NCBI GenBank assembly: GCA_027922465.2
Contig: BQMF02000120.1
Coordinates: 434,001-498,000, forward strand
Reading direction: 5' to 3'
DNA: 64,000 bases
Origin: Turritopsis dohrnii
Lineage: Eukaryota; Cnidaria; Hydrozoa; Anthoathecata; Oceaniidae
Shown piece after piece: positions 34,395-47,738 of this stretch. Position 1 is the first letter of the stretch; every line of letters begins with the position of its first letter. A model generated the notes under the pieces. It did no database searches, had not been told where the DNA came from, and worked only from the letters and a program-made list of their open reading frames with translations. The translations under genes and the position numbers were made by a program.

Positions 34395-37300
34395 ATGGCA
34401 GCGAATGATCTGACAACACAAACCACAGATATAATATCAACACAAAATTCCATGATCCTAACTAATGATGGAATTGTTCTAACACCCAGTGAGTAAAAAT
34501 CCTTATTTCGTTGCTTACTATTAACCACTTTCTCGAACTCCTCTTCAGCGTCATTCCACCCTTCAAATTGCAAAATTTCGGAGGAAATTAGGAAATCCAA
34601 TTTGATTCTGGAAAATGACCTTAATGTTTTTCCTGCATAAAGTTTTAGAAAATCCTATTTAGAATCCTATTTGGAAAATAGTATTTCATTTTGATATATT
34701 TACATGACGTGCTAAGCTTTGTGCTGAAACACCGCTTAAATTTAGATTCTATGAATTTAAATGAAATGTGAACTTTCAAAGTTTGTTTTTTTCAAATAAT
34801 TAGATAAATATACTATGCAAGATGTGAGATTCAACATTTAAACGCTTGAAACATGTGTCTCTCTCTACAAAGATTGATGGGTTTAATTCCAGAAAGGATT
34901 GGCAAAATTTCTATAGGAGTTGATTTGTACCACTAATTAATTCTTTTATAACCAGAAAAGTTGACAACTTCTTTCTTTAAGGAACCTCTACAAGGAATAT
35001 AAATCAAATTGGTTTAACCCACGTCTTTGTTCTCCTGTGTATCTGTTAGGGCAACTATTGGAAAATGAACAGCTAGCTTCTATTTTTACCAGCAAACCTC
35101 TTAAACCTCTTTAATACAGATCAAGCCTACAAGATCACTCTTTACAAATCCCATGCTTAAAATTTTAAAGTTCGTTGAGTGGCTACTGTCTTTACTGGCG
35201 GATCTCATATATACAGATGAGAAGGAAAATTTTGCCACCAGCTCCATCGATGTGATGGATCGAAATGCCTTTTTTAAAAGCTCCCCAGTGGGCAAAATTA
35301 TCAAAAATTCACTGCAATGAAGAGTTTTTTTTATTGAAATAGTGTGTATATTTCTATAGAAGTGTACTCCTTTGCAGTGATTTTTTAAACAAGTCTGCCC
35401 ACTGGGTCAAAGTGATTTGATTTTCTTAATCGTTTTTTTATAGGTAATTTAATGATAGGCAATCAGGATGATCCTTCTAACAACTCTATTCATGGAAGCG
35501 TATCTGAAGGTACCCCTTCTGATCATGCAGAATTTGACATCAAAGTAGAAAGTCACCCTATGAAAGCAGCAAGCTTCGCCTCCACTTACTATAACGAAGA
35601 AAATGTGCCGGTTGCCGACGCTACAACGCAAACGTTAAAAATGAACCGAACTGTTCTGCAAAATATCACCGAGTCAGATCCCGATTTGCAACAACTGGCG
35701 TTTAGTGGCAGCGATAACATGACGCAGTTCATACAGATTTCTTTGAGTGACGTTCCCAACATAAACAACAGTATCAACAAAAATGTCTTCATTAGTCAAG
35801 CTGCTTTGCCAGACGAAAGCAAAGAAAACGAAAACGCTAGCAAGGCTTTTCTGACGTCATCAGGCAGTTTAGGTCAAGATGAGAGAAAATCGAAACAGTA
35901 TCTTTCCTCGTTCTCTGCTGATATCACTGGCAACATCTTCATCAAGTCTGATGCCAGTAAACTTGGAGATCCGCGAGTGATTTCGACCGAAGGGCTACGT
36001 AACAACAGTGTGAAGTCCGAAACCCTGTTATGTGCATCTAGTCAGTCTAATCCGATTGTACACAACACTTCCGATTATTCTCAGATCGTTTATGTACAGG
36101 TTGAAAATGCATCATCTCCTTCACAAATTATACCTGCACCTGTGTCCACAGTCACCGTCAAAACGACCACGGAAAAAGATAAGAAAAAGGCTGGTACCAA
36201 GAGAAAGAGGAAATCTCGAAAAACGAAAGATGGAAAGCTAAATGACCAATCACCGAAGGAGAACGACTGTGGCGAAAAAACACAGTTGCGGACTTTGGCT
36301 CCTCGTTTATTGTCCTATCCGCTATATGCTAGTGCCCAGGCTAGTATAGGCGTTGGGAAGACTCTTCTGAAGCAGTTTGATATTACGAACATCCAGCTAG
36401 TAGAAGGAGGACAGTATTTCGAAGTTCTAGGGAGATGTACACAGTGTTTTCGCTTCAGTCGCACTACGTCATATTGTCGGGCGGAGAAAAATCACCGTGA
36501 GCCGAAGTCAAGTGTCTGTAAAGAGTGCGAGTTGGCTGGCTTCAGCACTGTTGTGTGCCGTCGGAAATTAAATCATTCCGCACCGAATGCCCAGCCGTTG
36601 AATATTGTCATAAACACTGCGCTACAAAATCCTGATCACGTGAAACAGTTATGTGTGAAGCATTTCCTCCCACCATGTTTCTCTGAACTTCATAGCATTG
36701 TTGTCCACCATGCCGATATCACCTTTGTTGCACAACGCACTAAAGTCGATACCTCAAACGACCCGGATGTACTTCAATCTATTCCTCAGAGCAGGAAAGC
36801 GACCGATTACGCACGCGGTTATCTGTATCCTTACAACAAGGAAAAGTGGGACGAATGGCTGAGCAAGTTCTGTCAACAAACCGGTACAAATTACCGAATC
36901 CGAACGGGAAAAAGAGTAAACAAGAAGACTGATCATGGCTTAGCCAATCACAATGGTAGAGTGACGTCATATCGAACTCTAGAAACGCAGTTATATAATT
37001 GCGCCCTTGGTGGCAAGCCGCGTAAAAGGAAACCTAAAGACGGGGTGCGAAAGCGTAAGGAACGAGGCTCCAAACTGATTGGCTGTCCAGCAGTTATTCA
37101 TACACGTCTGCTTGAGACAGAATTAAGATGGTGTGCGCTGGAAATAACCGTTCCTAAAACTCTTGCCCATCTGTCGCGTCACGATCCTCGTGCGAATGCC
37201 AGCGATGCAACTTTGATATATCACGACCTGTTTACTCAAATGAATCCAGTCCATCTGCAACCAGCTAACGAAGATATCGTGAGCTTGCACCATCAACCAC

Positions 37301-37662
37301 AAAACCCACCGCCACCTCCACCACAACAGCCAGACAACGCAGCGTTTGTACAAGTGTTCGAGAACGACGCAGATGATGTCCGTAAAATGAATTTTAACGT
37401 TAATGACGTCAAAAAGAACGCCAAATCGCTTTTCCTGACATGCGCCAGTTTGATAGATGTTGTGAGTGATATAGATACTTTGAACACGTTACACGTGGGT
37501 GCTCAAGACATGCTTGCTTGTATGATAAGAGAAAGTCAAACGGCACCGAAACGAGCCAAACGAAGAAAAGAAGATGGTAACACTAATTTTATGGACATTG
37601 ATCGTGTCACGCCAACTGAATTAGATCATATCGGGATGGGTATCTTAAACGACGTCTCTTAA
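34395..37662 (+). CDS. CARF/ALS2CR8-like nuclear protein, two exons
   Basis: Probable DNA-binding transcription regulator. Exon 1 is 34395-34488 (MAANDLTTQTTDII), donor GTGAGT; exon 2 is 35444-37662 after TTTTTTATAG. Phases join (CCC-A with GT) to give 770 residues. The first third is Ser/Asn/Gln-rich and acidic. A strong basic cluster (KKAGTKRKRKSRK) near residue 275 is a likely nuclear signal. A Cys-rich block follows (GRCTQCFRF, SVCKECELAGF), then WDEWLSKFCQQTGTNYRIRT, a second basic run (GKPRKRKPKDGVRKRKERG) and GCPAVIHTR, the layout of ALS2CR8 (calcium-responsive transcription factor) domains. A Pro/Gln stretch and acidic tail end it. Codons are less AT-rich than the surroundings. Family assignment is from memory of motif layout. 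Confidence 0.65.
35285..35406. mobile_element. MITE-A copy (CARF-like intron), near full length
   Basis: Complete foldback: CCAGTGGGCAAAATTATC at the left, AAATAGTGTGTATATTTCTA in the centre and CTGCCCACTGGG at the right. Ends 37 bp before the exon 2 acceptor. Confidence 0.88.
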
Positions 37663-38474
37663 CCAAATTGGTCGTTCATCATGGGATATGATAGGGTGAT
37701 AGCTGGATGTGCTTAGTACGACAGACAACCAAAACACGACAACAACGCAATCAGTGTTTAATTAGAATAAACACAAGTTTTTTTTAACAATTTTGCGTTT
37801 TCTCCGAAAAGGAACGTGTAAGCATTGAAATTTTTATCTAGATGATTTGAATATATTATGCACAGCAAAGATAGTAATGGCGATATTCTTCGAGCAAAGT
37901 AGAATTTTTAAAGTGTTAGCTAACAAATGTGTCATGAATTTCTGGAGAATTTAAACCCATAAAAACGTTCTATTTTCAAACATGAAAAAAAATTTTATTT
38001 GCAAAAATTCACTTAAGATATCTGCAACCCATGATGTTTATATCGAAGTAATCTGTACAATGGAGAGTTTGGGAGATCATGAATTAGTGTTCGACTCACG
38101 TCAACTTATATAAGTTTCCAGTTAGTCGTTGGAAACCGTCAGAAATTATAGGAACATATTTTGATGCGACCTTATTTCAGAGGATCTTACGATTTAGTTC
38201 TCAAAGTAACATCACTGTCGTGTGGAAATTGCTCAATTATTCATACTTTGATCATGTAATATTGCGCAAGTATCCAGCTTTTGTGTTTACCGACAATTTC
38301 ACAAACAAAACATATTTGTTCTTTTATAACGAGAGTATGTGTGCATTCCACATCTTCCTCACCATTACAACAGGGAAGTTTGCACCAGATTTCGATGTTT
38401 TGAATGAAAAGAGGAAGATAAATCAACAGATGGTGCTATAGTGAAACCCAAGAAATAACATCTCGACGGATCAC

Positions 38475-38592
38475 ACAGTTGGGCAAATTTGTGGAAAAGC
38501 ACTGTGAAGGAGTGCGTTTCTATGGAAATACGCACACTATTTCAATAAAAATGCTCTTTGTCGCGGTGATTTTTGACGATTATGCCAACTAG
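38475..38592. mobile_element. MITE-A copy (intergenic)
   Basis: CAGTTGGGCAAATTTGTGG, GCACTGTGAAGGAGTGCG and, on the other arm, AAATGCTCTTTGTCGCGGTG. Confidence 0.82.
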
Positions 38593-40215
38593 CTTTATAT
38601 ACGTTATATCGTATCCGTTTGCTTATTAGTCAGTCAGATACTTGTTACACTCTTTATCTCAGTCTTATTGCTTACTTCCCATACGTAAAGTTATTAACCG
38701 GAAATTTTCAGTCTTACGTTGGTTCCTCCGTCACCCGACATGGTAGCATAGGTAACTGGTATATAGGCATGTGTAATGTTGCTAGTCTGAGTTGATGGTT
38801 CTCAAAATATTGTTATACTTTATTGAAGCGAACTGGTCGTTCCCATAATTCATATCTCTCCCCACCACATACTACAACTGCCATGATGCAATGCTGGATC
38901 TGCTTTTCTTTTGGATTTACTTAAGCTCTATTCTAGATAGTTATAAGAATACCCATTTTGTTTGTGAAAACCCTTTTTTCAATGATTTGTCCTCGTCGAA
39001 TGATGGTAGTTGTATACATGTGTTAACTTCTATTTTTACGTTATGTGATAACTGAGTTATGTGACGGCCAATTATCATGATAATAAGTTTGTTGTGAAGA
39101 AAGCCGCCGATTTTAATAATGCGGCAAGGAAGGAATATTTTTGACTAAATTGACTATTGGCAGCAGTCGCGCGGAAAAAAGAAAATGCCATTCCACTTGT
39201 TTCTCTGTCCGGCTTAGAATGAAACAATGGAAATGAACCCCCATTTGAGTATGGCTTTAATTGTGAAAATATTCCATTATTTAGAAACGAAATAATAATT
39301 GAACCTAAATGTGTGAGCCATAACAGAATTGTCCCATAATCTTGCTGTCAAACCTAAATGTAGAATGTTGAATCCATCGAAAAACTGTTACGTTTTCTCT
39401 CTTATAAATCGTTTTTGAAAATCAGGAAATCCTGAAATTACACAAAGCTTCAGAAAAAACTGGAGATATTATGAGTAAATTATCTTAAATCAAGACACAA
39501 GTATCCTGCTTCAAAATTTACTACCATGGAACATCTGACTGTTCAAAATATTTGATGATTCCCAAATTTGATGTCGCTTGTTAGTTAACAAAAGTGTAGT
39601 CAACAAAATAGGTTCCTGAAAACCTCGAACCCAGGGTCTCTTGCCTTTTTGATATCCGAGGTTGCTGAATCTTTCCACTCTCCAATCCTAGTGCCTGCCA
39701 CCCAGTTTTTATCCTGCAACCAGTCACCTAGGAGGATAGACAGAAATGACGGAGCTTTCATGAAACCACTTGAGTGTGATTTTCTATGGAAATTCTCCTA
39801 ACTTAGTGTTTACAAATTTAGGAGAAAATGGATGTGATCTTTTTTTTGAGCTGTGACTTGAAAAGATTTGCTAATGAATTTTATCCAGGTTGAACAATTT
39901 TTTTTATACGATATGAAATGAAACGTTCAATAAACTATTTTCTTTGCGGCCGTCCATATGAAAACATGAACAAGCCCAACAGGGCAAACCATATAATCCT
40001 GTCTTGTGCCATAGAAATACGAAATTTCGTATAGAGCATAGAGCTTGTTGCTATCAATATGCCGCTGCAACAAAAGGAATCAGATAAATTTACGGCATCT
40101 AAATCGAGAAGACGAACCCATGGAAAAACTCAAAAATCTTGTTTACTGAGTTTGCGGGTTGATCTCTACACCATTGTCACCCGATCGCGGTCTAAGAAGA
40201 AACACACAAATATTT

Positions 40216-40312
40216 TTTTCCAAACCACTGCGAATGAGTGTGTTTCCATAGAAGTATACTATTTTAATAGAAATGCTCTTCGTCGCAGGTCCCTGACGAT
40301 TTTCCCCACTGT
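40216..40312. mobile_element. MITE-A copy (intergenic), degraded
   Basis: CACTGCGAATGAGTGTGTTT, then ATAGAAATGCTCTTCGTCGC and GACGATTTTCCCCACTG. Confidence 0.75.
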
Positions 40313-40682
40313 GTTCATAGTATTCGTTAAGAAAATAACATTTGCGATACCGAAAAGATTTTCTCGTATAGTCAGTGTTTTCTTTTATCATCAGATGTGA
40401 GAAGATTTCCTTGAATTCTGCATCGTGTATTTTCTCATCAAAACTTCCTGGCACAGGTTTTATTTCATGTCTCGTCTAAACTTAATGATATTGCTTACTT
40501 CCCATAACGTAAATTTAGATTCGTATAGCTTTCAAAATAAATAAATAAATAAGTAAATAAATAAATAAATAAATATAGCTACAAAAAGGACTTTTTGTGA
40601 AGATCTTACATGAATCTTCTCACATGTATGTGTTCATTTGGTGCACTTTACCGCCAGTGCGTCACTTAAAACACGAAGGTGA

Positions 40683-40922
40683 GGGTCTGTTACAAGAATA
40701 CTTGTTTTATGTCGGACGGACAAATCGATACTTAGGGCTATATAAAAAAAGCAGCACGTTTATGATACAATATCAACAAGCAAACGTTTTTCGAATGTAT
40801 ACTATAGAATAGACTTTTCAAAATTCGAAAACAATGATTTTTACAAGGATGATAGTCAAAATATTGAAACAAACAGTTATCGTGTCGAATGAATAAAATG
40901 CTAATACTTTTGTAACAGACCC
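40683..40922. mobile_element. Short MITE with GGGTCTGTTACAA ends, copy 2
   Basis: Left end GGGTCTGTTACAAGAATA; right end TACTTTTGTAACAGACCC. Interior shares TTATGTCGGACGGACAAATC and GCAGCACGTTTATGATACAA with 14363-14486 but is longer. Confidence 0.75.
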
Positions 40923-41966
40923 GTAATTTGGTTAGGAAGAAAAAAAGGCTATTTCGAGTTAATTTTTTGAAAATGTCTTGGTTGGAATGAACAGCATACA
41001 CATTTTGACGCTGATAGAATAAAATCATCGGACTTTATTAACGTTTTTAAAAAAACCCTAATACGCAACTCATTTGTCATCGCACGTATTCCTAAAACAA
41101 TATAGAGACTGGTAATGAGTTATGTAAGCTTATATCCGTTGACTTTTCGCCTTCGCCAGATGAAAGTTGAACTGTAATAAAAATTGTTGATTATGAAATG
41201 GAAAATTGTGTTATGTTATGTAGCGGCCAGTTTCCCTTTTGAGTAATGCTCATGGATCCTGTTCTGTTAATTATCATGATTCCTTTGTGGAATGTTCGTA
41301 TTGATTGAATGTTTGTCAGGTGTAATGAATTTCCAATTAAAACTCAAAATTTATTTTTCCTTGGTACCTTTAAATGTGTGAATGAAGGAAGTCTTTTTCT
41401 TATTTTGATCAATTACCGAGATATGGAAATAATCCTTTCCTGCAATATCAAACTGTTGTCTATCCACTTCGTTACAAGGTCCTAAATAATTAGAACACAG
41501 ATCCCAATGAAGTTCAGCTCTACAGTATATTATTTCATAACAATCCTAGAAATTAGGTTTTCATTTGTCATCCGTCTGGTCCATCTTCAACTCTTCCCCA
41601 CAAGAAATATAATCCTTCAGTAAACAAGAAGAAAACAAAGATGGCCACGTGTAGAATTACTTAATAGCTAACAAACTAGAGGAAGGACTAATAAACACGA
41701 TAACAAAAACAGGATGAAAACAACATTGAAAAATAACAAACAGAATAGATGAGAATTTTCGAAACAAAAAGCCCCAATAAAACCCACGTAATCAACAGGT
41801 AATTGATGGAAATTAATACGACATTAATTAGCAATCGACACTCCTTATATAATCTGACATGTATAAAAATTCTGTCATCAGCACAGAGGGCAATCATACA
41901 AGTATTTTCAACATACTAACAACACACAGAACGAAGTGATTAAAAAGAAAATTATCAGAGAAAATT

Positions 41967-43515
41967 ATGAATCTTTGCATCCTATGTAAGTATCATATTC
42001 TATTTATCATCGAGTGGACTAACTTTTCATTTCTGGCTGCTTCCAACATTTATCTTTTGTATATAAAAAAAGAAAAAAAATGCGGGCCAGCGCCCAAACT
42101 ACCCACACAAGGGAATTAATTATTTTCACGCATTTGAGAAAAGCGTTCTTTTCTATCGGTTGTGATTCGATATAAAATTTCGTGCAGACGAAATAGGGAT
42201 TCCCTTTTTACTCGTGGAACGCAAAAAAGTTGAGAATTTCCCGCTCAAATTTTATCAACGCGAATTAGAACAGATTTTTTTCCGCGGGAAACTTTACATT
42301 GGATTTCTTTGTAATGTAGTGAAAATTTGTTTTCGATAGTAGGATGGCATTTCTTTAATATTTATTTTTTCATGACTCAGTTTAAGTTAGTTTCTTAAGT
42401 TCGTTTTCCGTTCAATAAAGCTATCAATACTTTTTCTTTGTCATTCATTCTTGTTCCGTCCATTTCGTGTGTTTATTCGGACTGTGGCTTCAAGCGATAG
42501 CCAAGTTAAGTCGAAAGAAAACAGTGTGAAATCGTTAAAGACCTATTAACTCTAAACTTGTGAAAACATTTTTCATGAAACGAATGCTATGTAAATGAGA
42601 AAGAGAAAATTAAAAAATAGTTCAATGTGTGCAAATGCATGGATGGGATTTTTTTCAGAAAAAAGAAATATTGCTACTGGATAAAACGACGCTTTTTTTA
42701 AACACAAACTTTCTCCTCAGAAAACAGATTTAATTCTGGTAAAACAAAGGTGAATAATTCAGAAGATTTCAAAACATCTCAAAAATGGCAGTTTTAGGGA
42801 TTCTTAAAATGGAAACCTTCAAAAGTCGAAATGGATGACGACATTGTGTAATTATTTTGACCACAAGGGTTGTTATGTCGTCAAGACCTTGTTATACTTT
42901 AATTATTATTCCGTGTAAATATTATTAAAATAATTTGTAAATCAGAAAAAGGAACTCTTTTTTGTAACATCGCTACTTTCGATCTAAATTTCCTTTCTTG
43001 CACAATCTTTCGTCATCGAAAATGAATGAACAAAGATGACAACATCTGACAGGGAAATAAATTATTCACTCACAACATCTGACCGTACATATGAAATTGA
43101 CATCTCTCCATTGCAGATCCTTTTTTTAGAATGTGTTGTTGAGTTATTTCTGAATCGAGCATAATTTGCTCATAAGAAAATTCCTTTAAAAAATGTTTGT
43201 TTTGTATTCAGTATTGTCACGTGACGCAAGTAGTTAATGCTTATTGGTTGTTTTAATGTCATGTGATAAAAGGCGAATGCACAGAAGTAAACGTTTTCTT
43301 TCCTTTTTTTCAATGAGAGTATACTTCGAAAGACGTCGAGACCATAAAAAAACTTCAAAGAAAGTAAAGTAAATAAACGAATATAAAAGTCAAATAGCGA
43401 CAACTACCTGCCCAGATAAGAACATCAGGCTGTCAGCTGACAATTACGAGCCCAAATAAGTGAAACATCTTTTGGTCAGTGGCTGCTGAGTCAGCATAGT
43501 AGTGACACATTCCGT

Positions 43516-43546
<31 letters not shown>

Positions 43547-45999
43547 CAATAGTTAAGAAATTCTGAAGAATTTGAATTCCTTCCTCGTAAATTTTTGGTA
43601 GCGATATTGAGCTCTCGTTGATTACTCACGGTCTAGTCAAGCAGGGCTAATCCTTGATATAAGGTGATGTTTTGTAAGTACTTAGAATGGCATGTAAATA
43701 AAAAGGGATCCAGATAATTTTCATGCCAAATTTAAAATAATTCCTTCATGTTCTTCAATTTAGGCTTGCTAATTGCTGGTTTGATACCAACTATAGGTAA
43801 GACATATTTTATCATAACTTCCCCAGTGGGCAAAATCGTCAAAAAATCACTGCAACGATTTTTATTGTATATTTCTATAAAAATGCACTACTTCGTAGAG
43901 GTTTTTTAACTAATGCGCCGGCTGGGTTATGTGTTAGTTTACCACTTCAGCTGTTAAATACTAAATCTAATAGACGACTGCATTAGAAGAAGGAAAGATT
44001 GTAAACCATTAAAGAAAATGCAATCCTCATCTTTTTTATTTCAGACGCAAATTTTTGCTCAACGCTATCCGATGACTTTTACCCTTATCCTGGAAATTGC
44101 AAAAGGTATTACAAATGTGTAAATCACGTGACTACAGCGCATGAATGTCGTGGTGAACAGTTATTCGACCCAGTCCTCGGAGTATGTGACGAGCCTGATT
44201 ATGTTAATTGCACAGGTAAATAAACACTCTCTCATAACTGTAGCGTGGTCATCTGTGCTAAGCTTTTCTTATGAAGAATAATTTATTTATTGTTATCAGG
44301 CGTGAAATCAACAGAGACCCTTGCACCTGAAACCTGCACATCTTTAATCTGTGAAACTGGCAAAATTCTTGCACGCGTGTTGCATCCGACGAAATGTGTT
44401 ACTGAGATCTACTGTCATGATTCAGCAAAGGGAGCATATCAATGTCCAACAGGAACTGAAAGTGTGGGGATGCCGCAAGCCCCAATGTGTAAACCCACTG
44501 ATCCCGATGCTTGCACAGGTGAGGAAAAAGAAAAATCATCACGTTTTACGAACGAATCGGAAATTAAATCGGAAAATCAGAAATTAAATAACCTGACCAA
44601 TATTGTTTCCTTTACTTGATTCATTTAAGGCTTGTGCACGGTTGGCCAGTAAACCATGTTAATAGAAATCAAACTGTTAAACTGGTTTTTGATTTTAGTG
44701 ACCGGTGCCAAACCGTATTCTAAGTTTTGTCTGGAGAAAGCTGATGGAACTTACCCTAATCCTAAAGACTGCAACTCATATTTCACCTGCACAAATAAAG
44801 CAACGAAATTTATCAAATGTGATGACGGGAAGGCGTTTGATATGCACAAGAACACCTGTTCTGATGCTTCAGGATTCAACTGCACGACTTGTGGAGATAA
44901 TGTTTTATCTCTACCACACGAGGAATGTCCTCTGTGGGGTTGTTGCAACGGGACATTTTACCACAAAGAAAAGTCTGTATGTTTAAAATGCAGCAGTGAG
45001 ATTAAAGTGGTCTCTCAAGATGATCAGCCATACTTTTTGTGTCATAATGGAAAAATGTACGATGATCGTATTCATTTCTTGAAGACATGTGAAGCCACGA
45101 TTGAGTTGCGGTTACGAAAAGAGATGGATGATTTGGAATGCTGCGGGAAAACAATCTTTCATGTTAGTAACCACACATGTCGGACTTGTGGCAAGACAAA
45201 GAAATTATATACCAAAGTAGATGCTGTTCATTATCACTGCTGCAAAGATACCATCTTTGATACACGACTCAAGAAATGCAGGGTATGCGAGACCACAGAA
45301 AAACTATTTGATATTTCTGTTTCTGACAACTATCAATGCTGTGGCAGTCAATTTTTCAATATTCGAAATTATCGATGCAAATCGTGCGGAACTCGAGACG
45401 AGATCTATCACAAAGACGTTGCTGGCGATATCCATTGCTGTAAAGATCACTTGTACAACATCAAAGAGAAGGTTTGTAAACATTGCTGCGCTGGTGGAGA
45501 ATCGAATGCTTTCGACCGTTCGATAGCTGATTACATGCTTTGCTGTGGTGATTCGTTCTTCGATCGACGAACTCACGAATGCAAGCAATGTGGCGTTGAA
45601 AGTCAATATTTTGTACCAAGCGACGCAGTTCACATGGACTGTTGTGGAGGGATGCTGTTTGATACTCGAATCGAAATGTGTAGGCGATGTAAAGATCAGT
45701 TTGCGTTCTTTAACAAGAATGTTGCGCATAATTATTACTGTTGCGGTGACGAGTTCTACAACGCCCTACAGAGCGAATGTAAAATTTGCAGCCCGACAAG
45801 TTATACTATTATTAGTGACAATGACGTCGACAAATTTGGTTGTTGTGCCGGCAAGTATTTTGAGAACAGTTTCAAAAACTGTGTTACCTGCAACAATGTG
45901 GAACTACTGAAAGCAAAGCATGATGGGAATGGCGATCCAATCAACTGGAAATGTTGCGGAAGTGTTGCTATCGAGTCAGCAAAAACTTGTCCTGCATAA
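41967..45999 (+). CDS. Secreted chitin-binding / galaxin-repeat protein, five exons
   Basis: Exons 41967-41985, 43764-43796, 44045-44215, 44300-44518 and 44699-45999 join in frame to 580 residues. Exons 1-2 give a signal peptide (MNLCILCLLIAGLIPTIG). Exon 3 is a type-2 chitin-binding domain (CBM14/peritrophin-A; FYPYPGNCKRYYKC). Exon 4 is a second, diverged Cys-rich domain of similar spacing. Exon 5 opens with another CBM14 domain (YPNPKDCNSYFTC), then about eleven repeats of 30-40 residues with a CC pair and a later C-x2-C (e.g. HCCKDTIFDTRLKKCRVC), matching galaxin repeats of coral skeletal matrix; one repeat has a single Cys (FLCHNGKMYDD). All internal junctions are phase 1. No transmembrane segment after the signal. 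A role in chitinous periderm or another extracellular matrix is inferred. Confidence 0.88.
43516..43547. repeat. (TTTA)n microsatellite
   Basis: About eight uninterrupted TTTA units inside intron 1 of the chitin-binding/galaxin gene. Confidence 0.95.
43822..43927. mobile_element. MITE-A copy (chitin-binding/galaxin gene, intron 2)
   Basis: CCCCAGTGGGCAAAATCGTC starts 25 bp after the exon 2 donor; the right end is degraded (GCGCCGGCTGGG). Confidence 0.85.
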
Positions 46000-47738
46000 A
46001 TTATGTGCTTAATTATATTTAGTGGTAGCGGTTGTAAATACTTTATGAAAATAGAAAATAACGTAATTTGAATTTTTGCTTTGTTGCTTAGGGAGATGAC
46101 ATTTATCATGATGGGCTTAAAATGTCCAGTAGACAACAAGGAGCAACCAAACAATAACAGAAAAAATAGCTATGGCTTCAGCAGGGGTGCCATTACTTCT
46201 GAGATTCGTACTTTTACAGTCCTTTACTCCAAAATGACGAATTTCACAGAGTACACTTTGGTACACTTTATTTATTTGATTTCCTTTGTTCCTGTGATAC
46301 TAAAAAAAGAAAAGAGAAAGGACCAGATATATGAACCAATCAGATTAAAGACTGATGGAACCTTTGTTGCTAAAAATATGAATGGTATTCCTGTTAGTAT
46401 TATTTAAACTTTTAAAAGCGTCTGTAACTCATCGCACCATTAATCTTAAGGAAATATTAAGTATTGTATCCTAGTTGCCGAGATTAACTTAAGCATCGTT
46501 AAAAAGGTTATGAAATGAGGCATCACGATTCATTTATCATGTCCGGTCAATTTGAGTGTGATCATCCCGAAAGGGACTTTATTAAAAATGAATTAATCAC
46601 GTTTCAGTGGGTGCAAAATACTTTTATAATTTCTTTACTGCAAATAACAGGAGTGTTTATCATTTCTGTTGTTTACATTTATGTCCGACTAACGATCATG
46701 CCAACGCATTAACATGTTTTTATGCAAAGACTGAACTTGAAAAAGCGGACGTCTCGATAATCCAAACCTTCAAGGAGGGACTGACAAACATTTATTCGCG
46801 TTATTGAGAATTTGATAGAGATTCTTCTATTTGTTTTTTTTTTAAATATGCGCTAAAGTAATTATTTCCAAATTACGCTCGTATCATCAAAAGAATACCA
46901 GAATGCATTTCATAAAAGTAACGAAAGAAATCTTTTTCTTGGGGTATCTTACGCACAAAACTATTCTTCTGGGCAAGGAAGAGAAATGGCGAACACGAAA
47001 GTCTTTTAAAAAAAGTCTCGATTTTCAGCTTAGTTACCATAGCAATGCTAAATGTATTTTCCACAAAGTTCTTGCAACGTATTAATAAGGAAGTGGCATG
47101 ACAGAAGATTGGAAACGAGCAATTAGCCAATCACAAGCCAAGTTAAAAACAGCTTCATTCTAATAAAATATGTACATACAAATGACATCATGAAAATTTC
47201 TGTTTCATAATAGATCCTTCCATTTGCATAAACAAGCAATCATATCCTTCCATTTGCATAAACAACCAATCATATCCTTCCATTTACATAAACAACCAAT
47301 GATAATACGGAATATCAATCAATTTCGGTAAGTTCGGAAATCAACACAATCTATCAAAATCCTTCTTCATCGACGTTCAACTTAAGAAATTTTTGTGCAC
47401 AATGTTATGCGCTTCGCCACCATTTCAAATTATCAAGAAGAATTGATGTTTTGTAGTTTGTACAGTATGATAAAAATATTACAAAACTATTCAAATAATT
47501 TATTTACGTATAACAAAAATAGTTAACAAAAATATTGTAGAGATACGAAATCTCCATTATTTTTATAAACAATAAAATTTTCATTACAGAGGTGAGAGTG
47601 CTTGGGACTAAAGTGTTATGACCCGATTTCTACTCGGAAACGAAGTCGGTCGTTCTCAATGAAAACCATTATGAGTCTGTGTTTAACAGGTCCATGGTCA
47701 GTCCTCCTAAAATTAAAAAAATTAAAAAATACAAAGGT
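46000..47738. other. Intergenic, no supported gene
   Basis: ORFs at 46081-46407 and 46515-46712 have no recognisable domain. The segment around 46620-46740 is a dispersed repeat: GGAGTGTTTATCATTTCTGT and GCAAAGACTGAACT recur near 60155-60220. Confidence 0.5.
47213..47302. repeat. 30-bp tandem repeat, three units
   Basis: The unit TCCTTCCATTTGCATAAACA followed by ACCAATCATA occurs three times in a row with one or two substitutions. Confidence 0.9.

Larger units (their letters stand above)
37663..41966. other. Intergenic, no gene recognised
   Basis: Contains two MITE-A copies, one GGGTCTGTTACAA MITE and an (AAAT)n run at 40538-40575. Short ORFs (38220, 40059, 40597) overlap repeats and are not supported. 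Confidence 0.55.

Noticed and set aside
36754..37487. Minus ORFs opposite the CARF-like exon
   Set aside because: Shadows of the 2.2-kb plus-strand coding exon.
45221..45910. ORFs in other frames of the galaxin-repeat exon
   Set aside because: Created by the repetitive Cys-rich coding sequence; no independent support.
46515..46712. 65-codon plus ORF with a hydrophobic segment
   Set aside because: Part of it is a dispersed repeat also found near 60155, so not a gene.
47213..47302. Regular 30-bp repeats resembling a CRISPR array
   Set aside because: Units are contiguous with no spacers, in a eukaryotic window; a simple minisatellite.
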